Assembly: GCA_045594795.1 (NCBI GenBank) | Contig: JAZNZF010000001.1 | Coordinates: forward strand, 23,038 to 87,037 | Reading direction: 5' to 3' | Origin: UMGS1532 sp045594795 | GTDB lineage: Bacteria; Bacillota; Clostridia; Oscillospirales; Acutalibacteraceae | Length of the DNA: 64,000 bases | Part shown: positions 25,389-34,644 of the stretch, one piece after another | Position numbering within the stretch: the stretch's first letter is position 1 | Layout: every line of letters starts with the position of its first letter | Made by a program: the position numbers and the translations under genes | Notes under the pieces: generated by a model | Databases searched by the model: none | What the model saw: only the letters and a program-made list of their open reading frames with translations | What the model was told of the DNA's origin: nothing

Positions 25389-27824
25389 TTAAATTATGTT
25401 CTCGGGATTAATATCCACAGAAACAGTAGTTTTTTTGCCCTCAAAAGAATTGTGATATGTAAGCAAGCACTTATCAAGCAACTCTGAAAAACGAGCAAAT
25501 GATCTGAATTTTATAATTAATCTATATCTATACTTATTATTTACCTTAGGCACTGTTGCAACAGAAGGCCCAAGTATGTTTAACTTAACATCACTAAATT
25601 CACCGTTTACGTTATCTACAATTAATGAGAACAGATGATTAACACCCATCTCGGCGGTGTTCCTGTTAGTAGACTGCACCACAAGCATAGCAATATCGCA
25701 ATATGGTGGATATATCATAAGCTTTCGATTTGTAATTTCTTCCTCATAAAATGCATCATAATCCTGCACAGCGGCAAGCTTTATAATATTATTTTCCGGT
25801 GTGACGGTTTGTATAATCGCGCTGCCACTTTGATTGCCCCTGCCTGACCTGCCAACAACCTGTGTTAAAAGTGAAAAGGTGCGTTCAAAACTGCGATAAT
25901 CGGCACTATATAATGCACGGTCGGCGTTCAGTACACCAACCAACGTAACTTTAGGAAAATCCAGACCTTTAGCTACCATTTGGGTGCCAAGCATAATATC
26001 ATATTCACCGCGTGAAAAAGCTGACAAGTTCTTCTCATAAGCATCTTTAGTTAACGTAGAATCTGCATCCATTCGTAAAATGCGCGCGCTCGGGTATAAT
26101 TCCGAGAGTTCTTCCTCTACTCTTTGAGTTCCCGAACCAAGATATTTTAAATGCTCGCCACCACATTTATTACATTTAGCCGTGTTAGCAATGGAATAGC
26201 CACAATAATGGCACATAAGCCTACCATTTGCAGAATGATAGTTCATAGAAATACTGCAGTTAGGACAGGTTATAACCTCGCCACACTCACTACAAGAAAC
26301 AAAAGTATTGTGACCGCGACGATTCATAAGTAGTATTGCCTGTTGTTCACTATCTAAAACATTCTCTATTTCTTCTTGAAGCTTGCGGCTAATAGAACTG
26401 CGGCTACCTTCAAAAAACTCGGTTCTCATATCAACAGTAGTAACCTTAGGCAAGGTTGCGTTGCCATATCTATTTTTAAGCCGCCATAAATTATATCTAC
26501 CGCTTTTTGCAGCAGTAAAGCTTTCGATAGACGGGGTGGCAGACGCTAATATAAGCATTGCAGAATGAAACTTCGCCCTAAAACGAGCAACATCGCGAGC
26601 ATGGAATTTCGGGGTTTGTTCAGACTTGTAGGTATGTTCTTGCTCTTCGTCAATGATAATTAAACCTATATTATCAAACGGTGCAAAAACGGCTGAACGG
26701 GTACCTATGGCTACAAGTGCATCACCGTTTTTAATGCGTTTCCACTCGTCCATTCTTTGCCCTAACGACATAGCGCTATGCAAAACGGCAACCTTGTTAC
26801 CATAGCGTTTATTAAAAATAGAAATGGTTTGTGGTGTTAAAGCAATTTCGGGTACCATTACAATAACGGCTTTTCCGCTTTCAACCACCCTGTCTGCCAT
26901 TTTTAAAAACACTTGTGTTTTACCGCTGCCGGTAACACCATATAATAGATTAACCGAATAACCTTTTTGTTGCTCTAAAAGAAGGCCATCATATACCTTT
27001 TGTTGCGAATCGGTTAATTGAATATTTTCAGTTTTACCTTCACCGCTTTCATAAGGTCTGCGATAATATTCTTGCTCGTAAATTTCAACTAAACCTTTAG
27101 CGGACAAGTTATTAATAACGCCAACGGTCACGCCTGTAAAATAGCAAAGCTCTTTTACCGAGCAACAACCTACCTGCTCTAACAGCTCGAGCACTTTTTT
27201 CTGTTTTGGGGTTAACTTTACATTTTTAGTGTTTTCACATAGTTTTACCATCTTAAGTGTTGCATCGCCAATTTTTCTAACGACGATATCATTCCTTAAA
27301 AGCAAACCCTCTTTATACATTTTTTCGAGAATATTACTTTCCCTACTAAACGATAATTTTTTTAGAATTTTATCTCGCTCTAATATACCGCAAGTAGCAA
27401 GTAAGTTTAATACCGACTGTTTATCGTTGTCGTCACTTCTAAAACTTTTGTCTTTAAGAGAATACGAAATATTAACCTTAAGTGAAATACCCGCAGGCAA
27501 TAACACCCGTAACGCATCAAAATAGGTGCAAAAAGTACGCTTTTTCATCCACTCTGCAAGCTTAAGCATTTCACTATTAATTATGGGCTTTTCATCTATT
27601 ACTGCGATAATAGATTTAAGCTTTTCTAAAGGATAATCGCATTTACTATTAACCCCAATAATTAAGCCCTGCCTTGTTGCAGAGCCATTACCAAAAGGGA
27701 CAAGAACACGGCAACCAATAAGCTCGGTTTGCAGCAAACTATTCGGTAACAAATAGTCGTAAGGCTTGTCTATACGGTATATCGTTTGACTAACTGCAAC
27801 GCGCACTATCATAACGTCCCCCAT
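25389..27824 (-). CDS. priA: PriA, primosomal replication restart helicase
   Basis: This 3'-5' helicase reloads the replisome at stalled forks. It is 811 aa. The N-terminal DNA-binding domain (YDYLLPNSLL) is followed by Walker A GVTGSGKTQVF, a DEEQEHTYK box and ATPSIESF. A zinc-binding insert with paired cysteines (CSECGEVITCPNCSIS, CHYCGYSI, CNKCGG) precedes motifs V and VI (GTQMVAKGLDFPKV, QVVGRSGRG). Two ATG starts are possible, 27824 (after GGGGGG) and 27812 (after GGGGGA). Confidence 0.97.
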   Translation of the reverse strand: MGDVMIVRVAVSQTIYRIDKPYDYLLPNSLLQTELIGCRVLVPFGNGSATRQGLIIGVNSKCDYPLEKLKSIIAVIDEKPIINSEMLKLAEWMKKRTFCTYFDALRVLLPAGISLKVNISYSLKDKSFRSDDNDKQSVLNLLATCGILERDKILKKLSFSRESNILEKMYKEGLLLRNDIVVRKIGDATLKMVKLCENTKNVKLTPKQKKVLELLEQVGCCSVKELCYFTGVTVGVINNLSAKGLVEIYEQEYYRRPYESGEGKTENIQLTDSQQKVYDGLLLEQQKGYSVNLLYGVTGSGKTQVFLKMADRVVESGKAVIVMVPEIALTPQTISIFNKRYGNKVAVLHSAMSLGQRMDEWKRIKNGDALVAIGTRSAVFAPFDNIGLIIIDEEQEHTYKSEQTPKFHARDVARFRAKFHSAMLILASATPSIESFTAAKSGRYNLWRLKNRYGNATLPKVTTVDMRTEFFEGSRSSISRKLQEEIENVLDSEQQAILLMNRRGHNTFVSCSECGEVITCPNCSISMNYHSANGRLMCHYCGYSIANTAKCNKCGGEHLKYLGSGTQRVEEELSELYPSARILRMDADSTLTKDAYEKNLSAFSRGEYDIMLGTQMVAKGLDFPKVTLVGVLNADRALYSADYRSFERTFSLLTQVVGRSGRGNQSGSAIIQTVTPENNIIKLAAVQDYDAFYEEEITNRKLMIYPPYCDIAMLVVQSTNRNTAEMGVNHLFSLIVDNVNGEFSDVKLNILGPSVATVPKVNNKYRYRLIIKFRSFARFSELLDKCLLTYHNSFEGKKTTVSVDINPENII

Positions 27825-27861
27825 GACAAGCCCCCCTTTTTTTAGTGATTTGAATTAATTA

Positions 27862-28041
27862 TTATAAATGCTTTTCTCTTGAAAGCTCGTTCATAGCAAG
27901 TGTAACGGGCTTTTCAATTATAATTTCGCCCTCGTTTTCGGCTTTCTCAGAAATCTTACGAGCACGCTTTGCAATTTCGAGAACAAGCTCGTAACGATTT
28001 TTATACGAATTAATTAGTTTACCAATTGCAGGATTCAGCAT
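27862..28041 (-). CDS. rpoZ: RpoZ, RNA polymerase omega subunit (59 aa)
   Basis: Omega is the small assembly subunit of RNA polymerase. The 59-aa product begins MLNPAIGKLINSYKNRYELV, followed by LEIAKRARKISEKAENEG. It contains KPVTLAMNELSREK near the end, the conserved core of the family (R-Y-x-L-V, AKRAR, KPV). It overlaps gmk by 23 bp with AGAGGTG before its ATG. The gmk-rpoZ-priA order is typical. Confidence 0.93.
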   Translation of the reverse strand: MLNPAIGKLINSYKNRYELVLEIAKRARKISEKAENEGEIIIEKPVTLAMNELSREKHL

Positions 28042-28642
28042 CTTTTAGCACCTCTTTTATAATATTTATTTGACGTTCTTTTATAGAACGATTACCAACA
28101 ATAATTGAAATTATATCATTAACTGCATCGGTTAGATTATCGTTTACAACAATATAATCATACTCTTCGGCGTGTTTGATTTCTTCTAATGCAGCTTTTA
28201 GCCTGCCTTCAATTTGTTCTTTACTTTCTGTACCTCTTGAATTAAGGCGATTAGAAAGAGTCTCAAAAGAAGGTGGCATAATAAAAATACTTATCGCGTT
28301 CGGGTATTGCTTACGTACGTTTGCAGCGCCGTTAACGTCAACCTCTAAAACTATCTCAGCACCTTCGGCAATTGCCTTTTCTACCGGTGCTTTTGGTGTG
28401 CCATAATAATTATTTTGGTACACGTTATACTCAAGCATTTCATTGTTTTTAATTGCAGCCTCAAACTCATCGCAAGAAATAAAGTGATACTTTCCGTCCT
28501 GCGTTTCTCCTTTCCGCATATCACGGGTTATAGAGGAAATCGAAAGACGTATTTCGGGATGCAGTTTAAATACTTCGGATAGTACAGTATCCTTACCCGA
28601 ACCCGAGGGCCCTGAAAGAATTATCAGATTTCCCTTACTCAT
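28019..28642 (-). CDS. gmk: Guanylate kinase
   Basis: This enzyme phosphorylates GMP to GDP. The 207-aa protein has the P-loop LSGPSGSGKDTVL (Asp where Gly is more usual after Lys), the GMP-binding segment SSITRDMRKGETQDGKYHF, EYNVYQNNYYGTPK and the lid with SRGTESKEQIEGRL. The ATG at 28642 has AAGGAGG 6 nt upstream. It overlaps the remA stop by 8 bp. Confidence 0.97.
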   Translation of the reverse strand: MSKGNLIILSGPSGSGKDTVLSEVFKLHPEIRLSISSITRDMRKGETQDGKYHFISCDEFEAAIKNNEMLEYNVYQNNYYGTPKAPVEKAIAEGAEIVLEVDVNGAANVRKQYPNAISIFIMPPSFETLSNRLNSRGTESKEQIEGRLKAALEEIKHAEEYDYIVVNDNLTDAVNDIISIIVGNRSIKERQINIIKEVLKDAESCNW

Positions 28643-28892
28643 ATGCATCCTCCTTAACTTTGCCACTAAATCTATCCTCAAGCGCATCTGTTGTAAGATA
28701 GCTTAATATAACGTGGTCGCTGTCGGTTAAAATTACCGATTTTGTTTTTCTACCTTGTGTTGCATCAACAAGCTTACCGATTTCTCGAGCTTCTTGAACC
28801 ATACGCTTTACCGGTGCAGACTCGGGAGAAACTACAGATATCACCCTTTCGGCAGAAACAAGATTACCAAAGCCAATATTAATTAATTCCAT
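28635..28892 (-). CDS. remA: RemA-like regulator (DUF370)
   Basis: This 85-aa DNA-binding protein of the RemA/DUF370 family activates biofilm-matrix and osmoprotection genes in Bacillus. The family start MELINIGFGNLVSAERVISV and the core SAPVKRMVQEAREIGKLVDA are clear, and TQGRKTKSVIL follows. The yicC-remA-gmk order is conserved across Bacillota. The targets in this organism are unknown. Confidence 0.93.
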   Translation of the reverse strand: MELINIGFGNLVSAERVISVVSPESAPVKRMVQEAREIGKLVDATQGRKTKSVILTDSDHVILSYLTTDALEDRFSGKVKEDAYE

Positions 28893-28900
28893 ATTTACAC

Positions 28901-29779
28901 CTATTCGATATTTTGTATCTGCTCGCGAATTTTCTCAATTTCAGATTTAATTTCTACAACCGCGCGTGCTATTTCAACGTCCTGAGCTTTTGAGCCGATT
29001 GTATTTGTTTCGCGATTCATTTCTTGAACGATGAAATCAAGCTTTCTACCTATCGGTACGTCTACTTCTAAAAGTGAACACAACTGCTCCATATGGCTAT
29101 TAAGCCTAACTGTTTCTTCACAAACCGCGAGCTTATCCGCCATAATTCCGGTTTCGGTAATAAGTCGCTGTTCATCAATTTTAACGTCGCCTAAAAGCTC
29201 GTGCATACGCTGTTCTAATTTCTCTCGATAAAGACGAACTGTTTCGGGCGAACGGGTTTCGATAAACTTAACCTTTTCATTAATTACCTCTACCCTGTTT
29301 AAAATATCGGATTTCAGCTTTCCTCCCTCGGTTTTACGCATTTCTATAAAAGCTAAAATTGCGTTTGTTGCAACTGCGCTTACGTCTGTCCATAGCTGTT
29401 CTTCATCAATTTCGCTTTTACTTACCGTAAATATTTCAGAATTGCGAGCAACGGTAGAAACCGAAATATCGTTAATTAAACCGTACTGTTCTGATAGCTC
29501 TTTAAGTGCATCTATGTAAGGCTTTGCAAAGGTATGATTAATTTCTATATTTGTTTCACCCAAGGCGTTACTGCTGATAGTTAGAAACATTTCAACCTTA
29601 CCGCGAGAAACGTATTGCCCAAGCAAGCTCTTTAATTTATCCTCTAAAAATATACACGCCCTTGGTACTTTGGGTGTAAACTCTAAAAACTTATGATTTA
29701 CCGAACGTAGCTCTACAGTAATTGTATAATCGTTTACCGTTTGTTGCGCCCTGCCGTAGCCGGTCATACTATTTGCCAT
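28901..29779 (-). CDS. yicC: YicC/YloC-family endoribonuclease
   Basis: This 292-aa protein carries the family N-terminus SMTGYGRAQ, ELRSVNHKFLEF and the C-terminal DUF1732 end KLDFIVQEMNRETNTIGSKA. YicC proteins act as endoribonucleases in RNA decay. It is the first gene of the long operon that runs to spoVM, with a promoter at 29824-29853. GGGGAGAGG precedes the ATG. Confidence 0.95.
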   Translation of the reverse strand: MANSMTGYGRAQQTVNDYTITVELRSVNHKFLEFTPKVPRACIFLEDKLKSLLGQYVSRGKVEMFLTISSNALGETNIEINHTFAKPYIDALKELSEQYGLINDISVSTVARNSEIFTVSKSEIDEEQLWTDVSAVATNAILAFIEMRKTEGGKLKSDILNRVEVINEKVKFIETRSPETVRLYREKLEQRMHELLGDVKIDEQRLITETGIMADKLAVCEETVRLNSHMEQLCSLLEVDVPIGRKLDFIVQEMNRETNTIGSKAQDVEIARAVVEIKSEIEKIREQIQNIE

Positions 29780-29823
29780 AAGCCTCTCCCCTTTTATACA
29801 TTAAACTTAATTTCTATCTATAT

Positions 29824-29853
29824 ATTCTACCAAATCAGGCGGCGTTTTGTCAA
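29824..29853 (-). promoter_or_regulatory. Promoter of the yicC-spoVM operon
   Basis: On the minus strand a perfect TTGACA (29848-29853) and TAGAAT (29824-29829) are spaced by 18 bp. No other strong sigma-A promoter was noticed before spoVM, so this one may serve over 13 kb. Confidence 0.75.
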
Positions 29854-29895
29854 CACTGCAAAGGCATAAAATCACAGAAAATAGGCGGTTTTTTG

Positions 29896-30819
29896 TTATT
29901 TTTTGCTTTTACCGAGAGTCGAAAGCTTTTTAAACGTTAAAGGCCATACCGCACCTGCAAAAACAACAATCAAAAAATACCTAATAGCATTATTAATAAC
30001 CGTGTTACCAATTGCTAAATTAAGCAACGGTTTTAAACCTTCTTTTAGTGCTACGATAATTGCCAAGCCCACTAAAAGCTTAACTATTTGTCCAAGTAAC
30101 GTTGCCTCGGTTTTGAAGTTTATATATCTGCTGTCAATGAAATATACAAAAAGCATACCTACAATGCACCCAAAAAGCTTGCAAAAGTTCTTTTGAGCCG
30201 ATTGCAGATTTGCGGCATCAACGTCCGCTGGGAAATTATAAAACAAAACATAAAGTGTGCCAATAAAGGTTAAAATGGTAGTAGTGCCTAAAAACCACCA
30301 CATAACCTTTTTATTCGTTCTGCCCTTTTCTATAATGGGTTTTAAAGCAACAATTAGAATAAGTGCTATAGCAACAGATACGATAACATCTTTTGGAGTG
30401 TGCACACCCAAATACATTCTTGAAAACGGTACAAGAATGCATAATATGATGCTGATTATACGTACAACACTTGACTTATTCCAATAAGCCAATGCACCAA
30501 AAGTGCCTACCGAGCTTTGTGTGTGTCCGCTTGGGAAGGAATATCCGCCAGCCTCTGCTCGTGCAGATTCAACAATAGAAAAATTTTTATCAATAACCCA
30601 AGGCCTCGGAATTCTAAACGTTATCTTTAAAAACTGATTAATTACCGTGCCTAAAAATCCAACCGATAAAATATAATAACCCTCAAATTTATCTATACAC
30701 CAGAAGACCACTAAGGCGATAGCCATAAAAACCAATTCTTCGCCAAGACGAGTTATAACAGAAACAATCGAATCTAACCAAGGCGTACGAATTCCCTCTA
30801 AGAAATACAAAAAGCTCAT
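29896..30819 (-). CDS. PAP2-superfamily membrane phosphatase
   Basis: This 307-aa polytopic membrane protein carries the three acid phosphatase motifs: KITFRIPRP (KxxxxxxRP), PSGHTQSS (PSGH) and SRMYLGVHTPKDV (SRxxxxxHxxxD). About seven or eight hydrophobic segments are present, more than the basic PAP2 core, with extra helices at the C-terminus. Substrates could be undecaprenyl pyrophosphate or phosphatidic acid; the sequence does not decide. It has its own promoter and an AAGGAGTG site. Confidence 0.9.
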   Translation of the reverse strand: MSFLYFLEGIRTPWLDSIVSVITRLGEELVFMAIALVVFWCIDKFEGYYILSVGFLGTVINQFLKITFRIPRPWVIDKNFSIVESARAEAGGYSFPSGHTQSSVGTFGALAYWNKSSVVRIISIILCILVPFSRMYLGVHTPKDVIVSVAIALILIVALKPIIEKGRTNKKVMWWFLGTTTILTFIGTLYVLFYNFPADVDAANLQSAQKNFCKLFGCIVGMLFVYFIDSRYINFKTEATLLGQIVKLLVGLAIIVALKEGLKPLLNLAIGNTVINNAIRYFLIVVFAGAVWPLTFKKLSTLGKSKK

Positions 30820-30847
30820 TTAATCACTCCTTATTAATTATAATAAT

Positions 30848-30876
30848 ATTATATCTATAATTAGCAAATTTTTCAA
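30848..30876 (-). promoter_or_regulatory. Promoter of the PAP2 gene
   Basis: On the minus strand TTGAAA (30871-30876) and TATAAT (30848-30853) are spaced by 17 bp. Confidence 0.75.
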
Positions 30877-30895
30877 GTTTAAAAGCTATATACTA

Positions 30896-30932
30896 AATAA
30901 AAACCATAGCACTAAATTTAATGTGCTATGGT
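30896..30932 (-). terminator. Terminator of the Usp-like gene
   Basis: A perfect 10-bp stem ACCATAGCAC/GTGCTATGGT with a 10-nt loop is followed on the minus strand by TTTTTATTT. Confidence 0.9.
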
Positions 30933-30942
30933 AAAATATAAA

Positions 30943-31335
30943 CTAACTTATGCAAATAGGAACACTACAAGTATTTTTAGTGTTAACAATGCTTATTGGA
31001 ACCGAATTGGAATTATTTACAAAATAATTATAAAAAGTTCTATCTACTTTAGGGCTGCCGATAAATATATGATATGGCTTTAGTTTATTGATATAGGAAA
31101 CCAAAGCAGTAGTGGGATTTTCACTATAAATAATATCAATATCGCAGCCAGTAATATGAGATAATTTATTAAGCACCTTAAGGTCGTTAGCTCTACACTT
31201 TGCTTCTGCCTTATCTTTTTGTGATGTAACAACTATTAAATTAGCGTCAATTAGTTTTGCTAATTTTGATGCAGCATATATTATCTCTTTACAGCTTATT
31301 TGTGCAGTAACACAGGCAACAATATTTCTTTGCAT
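30943..31335 (-). CDS. Universal stress protein-like (UspA-fold) protein, 130 aa
   Basis: The N-terminus NIVACVTAQISCKEIIYAA and the later beta-alpha pattern with LIVVTSQ, YHIFIGSPKVD and VPISIVN fit a Usp/HUP fold, similar to the Usp domain of KdpD sensors. The ATP-binding GxxGxxxxS motif is not complete (GSPKVDRTFYNYF), so nucleotide binding is uncertain. It is monocistronic with its own promoter and terminator. The function is not recognised beyond the fold. Confidence 0.65.
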   Translation of the reverse strand: MQRNIVACVTAQISCKEIIYAASKLAKLIDANLIVVTSQKDKAEAKCRANDLKVLNKLSHITGCDIDIIYSENPTTALVSYINKLKPYHIFIGSPKVDRTFYNYFVNNSNSVPISIVNTKNTCSVPICIS

Positions 31336-31383
31336 TCATTACGCCACCTTTCAATAACAATACTACATTACAAAAATTTCCTA

Positions 31384-31413
31384 ATTATATTAAATTAATT
31401 AAATATTTGTAAA
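31384..31413 (-). promoter_or_regulatory. Promoter of the Usp-like gene
   Basis: On the minus strand TTTACA (31408-31413) and TATAAT (31384-31389) are separated by 18 bp. The -35 lies in the T-rich tail of the aspS terminator. Confidence 0.6.
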
Positions 31414-31450
31414 TAAAAGCCGACTCTACATTTATATGCAGAATCGACTT
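31411..31450 (-). terminator. Terminator of hisS-aspS
   Basis: Fifteen consecutive base pairs (31417-31431 with 31436-31450, including G-U pairs in the minus-strand RNA) close a 4-nt loop. The stem starts 8 bp after the aspS stop codon and is followed by TTTTATTT. Confidence 0.9.
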
Positions 31451-31457
31451 CTAATAG

Positions 31458-33236
31458 CTATTTTTCAATTATTTTAATTGATAAGTCGGTTAGTTGAGTA
31501 TCGTCAACTGTCGAGGGGGAACCACTCATAAGTTCGCCTGAGTTTGCAACCTTGGGGAATGCAACAACCTCTCTTAACGATTCACAATTTAGCATTAGCA
31601 TGCATAGTCTATCAAGACCTATTGCCATACCGCCGTGAGGTGGTGCGCCATATTTAAATGCATCGGTAAGGAAGCCAAATTTTTCGTGTGCTTCTTCTTC
31701 AGTAAGCCCAAGTGATGCAAACATTTTGCCCTGTAGATGCGGGTCTGTAATACGTATCGAGCCACTCGAAAGCTCGATGCCGTTAAGCACAAGGTCGAAA
31801 CACTTTGCGTATACTTTCTCACGGTCACTATCAAGATACTGAACACTCTCATCTGTAGGTGCAGTAAACGGATGGTGCATAGCAACATAAGTATCATTTT
31901 CTTCGTCGTACTCAAAGAATGGGAACTCGGTAATCCAAAGGAAGTTCCATTTGTTTTTTGGAATAATATCAAGCTTTTTAGCAACCTCTAAACGTAACGC
32001 ACCAAGCACTGATAAAGTAATATTCTTTTTATCTGCAATAAAGAAAACAACATCACCTTTTTTAGCATCAGTAAGCTCAAAAATGGTCTGCATTTCGTCT
32101 TCTGTCATAAACTTTGCAAACGAGCATGTTGGTGTATCCTCAACCCAACGAATGTAGCCAAGACCTTTAGCACCGATACCTTTAACCATTTCGGTTAGCT
32201 TATCAATTTCTTTACGCGAAAGTGTTGCCGCGCCACCTTTAGCATTGATAGCCCTAACGGTACCACCACTCGCAATCGCGCCCGAGAAAACGGAAAATCC
32301 GCAGTTTTCTACCGCCTTTGATACGTCTATAATTTTCATATCAAAACGTGTGTCAGGCTTGTCCGATCCATACTGCTCGATAGCGTCGTTATATTTCATA
32401 CGAGTAATAGGGGTCTCGATTTCAACATCTAAAATCTCTTTGAACAGACGTTTTACAAAGCCCTCGTTTACCGAAAGAATATCGTCCATCTCAACGAAAG
32501 ACATCTCAAGGTCGATTTGTGTGAACTCGGGTTGTCTGTCAGCACGAAGGTCTTCATCACGGAAGCAACGGGCAATTTGATAGTATCTATCCATACCCGA
32601 AACCATCAGCAGTTGCTTGTAAATCTGAGGTGACTGTGGTAATGCAAAGAACTTGCCTTCGTGAATCCTTGAAGGAACAAGGTAATCACGTGCGCCTTCG
32701 GGAGTAGACTTAACGAGAATAGGTGTTTCAATTTCGATAAAACCGTTCTCATCGTAATAATCGCGAACGACCTTGGTAATCTTATGCCTTAACATAAGGT
32801 TGTTTTGTAAAACGGGTCTGCGTAAATCTAAAAAGCGATATTTTAAGCGAAGCTCTTCTTTAACGTCGGTTTGATTTAGTATTTCAAACGGGGGTGTTTC
32901 AGCCTTGCCCAAAACCTTAAGCTCGGTAACAAATATTTCAATTTTACCAGTAGGGATTTCATTGTTCTCTGCAGAACGATGGCGAACAACACCCTTTGCC
33001 ATTAATACATATTCGGAACGAACCGAGAAGGCTTTATCAAAAACCGCGCGGTCGGTTGCATCATCAAACGCAAGCTGTACTATGCCCGTTCTATCTCTTA
33101 GGTCAATAAAAATAAGCTGACCCAAATCGCGCTGACGCTGTACCCAACCACAAACAACAACCTCGCGGCCCTCATCATTGGTTGTAAAGGTACCACAATA
33201 GTCGGTGCGTTTCATTCCGTTCATTAAATCTAACAT
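31458..33236 (-). CDS. aspS: Aspartyl-tRNA synthetase (bacterial type)
   Basis: This class II synthetase is 592 aa, the long bacterial form with a GAD insertion. An N-terminal OB anticodon domain (VVVCGWVQRQRDLGQLIFIDLRD) is followed by motif 2 FRDEDLRADRQPEFTQID and motif 3 GGMAIGLDRLCMLM. The ATG at 33236 follows AGGAAG. It is 11 bp after hisS, a standard hisS-aspS pair. Whether it also charges tRNA-Asn cannot be told from this window. Confidence 0.97.
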   Translation of the reverse strand: MLDLMNGMKRTDYCGTFTTNDEGREVVVCGWVQRQRDLGQLIFIDLRDRTGIVQLAFDDATDRAVFDKAFSVRSEYVLMAKGVVRHRSAENNEIPTGKIEIFVTELKVLGKAETPPFEILNQTDVKEELRLKYRFLDLRRPVLQNNLMLRHKITKVVRDYYDENGFIEIETPILVKSTPEGARDYLVPSRIHEGKFFALPQSPQIYKQLLMVSGMDRYYQIARCFRDEDLRADRQPEFTQIDLEMSFVEMDDILSVNEGFVKRLFKEILDVEIETPITRMKYNDAIEQYGSDKPDTRFDMKIIDVSKAVENCGFSVFSGAIASGGTVRAINAKGGAATLSRKEIDKLTEMVKGIGAKGLGYIRWVEDTPTCSFAKFMTEDEMQTIFELTDAKKGDVVFFIADKKNITLSVLGALRLEVAKKLDIIPKNKWNFLWITEFPFFEYDEENDTYVAMHHPFTAPTDESVQYLDSDREKVYAKCFDLVLNGIELSSGSIRITDPHLQGKMFASLGLTEEEAHEKFGFLTDAFKYGAPPHGGMAIGLDRLCMLMLNCESLREVVAFPKVANSGELMSGSPSTVDDTQLTDLSIKIIEK

Positions 33237-33247
33237 AATAACACTTC

Positions 33248-34585
33248 CTATTTTATAGTTGACAAAATGCCATCTAAATCACTAATCGACTCTGTCAAGT
33301 TATCCATAGCGCAATTAACCTGCGCGCCGTATATTGCAGAGATTAAACCATCAGGCAAAGACGCCTCAATCTGTTCTCCGGTTTGCATATTCTTTAAAAC
33401 GGCAGTTTTAGAGTTAAGCTCGTTCTCACCGATAATAACGCTAAACTTCGAGGATATTTTATTTGCATATTTCATCTGTGCTTTTACACTGCGCGAAACT
33501 ATATCTGTTTCTACTGAAAAGCCTTCACTACGTAGCATTCCTGCAAGCTTGGTAGAACAAACTCTTGCCTCATCGTCCATAGCACCTATATATAGGTCGC
33601 AGGTTGGTGGTTTTGGGAACTCAGTATTTTGGTTTTCCATAACAAGCAACAAACGTTCCATACCCATAGCAAAACCAAGCGATGGTGTATACGCGCCACC
33701 CATTTGCGATACTAAACCATCATATCTACCGCCACCGCAGACTGTTGACTGCGCACCGATAGAGCCCGAAACAAACTCGAAAACCGTTCTAGTATAATAG
33801 TCAAGTCCGCGAACTATTTTTGGATTAACCGTAAAGCTAATTTCTGCTGCCGAAAGATGCTTTTTAACAAGCTCGAAGTGCTCCTTACAGTCATCGCATA
33901 AATACTGAATAATCGTTGGTGCATCCTCGCAAATTTCACTGCAAACGGGAGATTTACAGTCAAATATACGCATAGGATTACGCTCTAATCTATCATTGCA
34001 GGTTGCACATAAATTACTTTTTTTGTTATTAAAATACTCAATTAGTGCCTTGTGATATTTTGCGCGACATTCGGGACAACCAATAGAGTTAATTTCTAAC
34101 GAAAGGTCTTTAATACCAAGATTATTTAAAACATTGTTAGCAAGCAAAATAATCTCTGCGTCGGCAGAAGCATCTGCAGTACCAAAACACTCTACGCCGA
34201 ACTGGTGGAATTCACGCAATCTACCTGCTTGTGGCTTTTCGTAACGATAGCAAGAGCCAACGTAACAAGTTTTAACAGGAAGAGTGCCACAAATATTTCC
34301 GTGCTCTATCATAGAACGTACCGTGCCCGCAGTAATTTCGGGGCGCAAAGTGATAGAACGATTACCCTTATCGTTAAAGGTATACATCTCTTTTTGAACA
34401 ACGTCGGTAGTGTCACCAACACTGCGTAAAAAAACCTCAGTATGCTCGAATACAGGCGTACGAACCTCTTTATATCCGTAAAGAGATGCAGTTTCAAGCA
34501 TAGTTTTTTCAAGATATTGCCATTTATAACTATCCTCAGGAAGCACGTCTGACGTGCCGCGAGGTGCTTTGTTAATTTCAGCCAT
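33248..34585 (-). CDS. hisS: Histidyl-tRNA synthetase
   Basis: This 445-aa class II synthetase carries APRGTSDVLPED at the N-terminus, motif 2 CYRYEKPQAGRLREFHQFG, the histidine loop RGLDYYTRTVFEF and motif 3 LGFAMGMERLLLVM. A cysteine-containing insertion (CPECR, CATC, CDDC-type pairs around residues 170-235) suggests a zinc-binding module, as in some Clostridia. The ATG at 34585 has GGAAG 6 nt upstream, and an ATG two codons earlier is too close. Confidence 0.96.
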   Translation of the reverse strand: MAEINKAPRGTSDVLPEDSYKWQYLEKTMLETASLYGYKEVRTPVFEHTEVFLRSVGDTTDVVQKEMYTFNDKGNRSITLRPEITAGTVRSMIEHGNICGTLPVKTCYVGSCYRYEKPQAGRLREFHQFGVECFGTADASADAEIILLANNVLNNLGIKDLSLEINSIGCPECRAKYHKALIEYFNNKKSNLCATCNDRLERNPMRIFDCKSPVCSEICEDAPTIIQYLCDDCKEHFELVKKHLSAAEISFTVNPKIVRGLDYYTRTVFEFVSGSIGAQSTVCGGGRYDGLVSQMGGAYTPSLGFAMGMERLLLVMENQNTEFPKPPTCDLYIGAMDDEARVCSTKLAGMLRSEGFSVETDIVSRSVKAQMKYANKISSKFSVIIGENELNSKTAVLKNMQTGEQIEASLPDGLISAIYGAQVNCAMDNLTESISDLDGILSTIK

Positions 34586-34618
34586 TACCATCTTCCATTC
34601 AATATATTAATCAATAAA

Positions 34619-34639
34619 GGGCGGTATAGTAAACCGCCC
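34619..34639 (-). terminator. GC-rich hairpin after mgsA
   Basis: A 7-bp stem GGGCGGT/ACCGCCC with a 7-nt loop lies 5 bp after the mgsA stop. On the minus strand only TTTATTG follows, so it may be a weak terminator allowing some readthrough into hisS. Confidence 0.6.
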
Positions 34640-34644
34640 GAATA

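Noticed and set aside
33941..34644. T-box leaders were looked for upstream of hisS, aspS, tyrS and argS.
   Set aside because: The intergenic gaps are far too short (1-60 bp) and no TGGNACC T-box sequence was seen.
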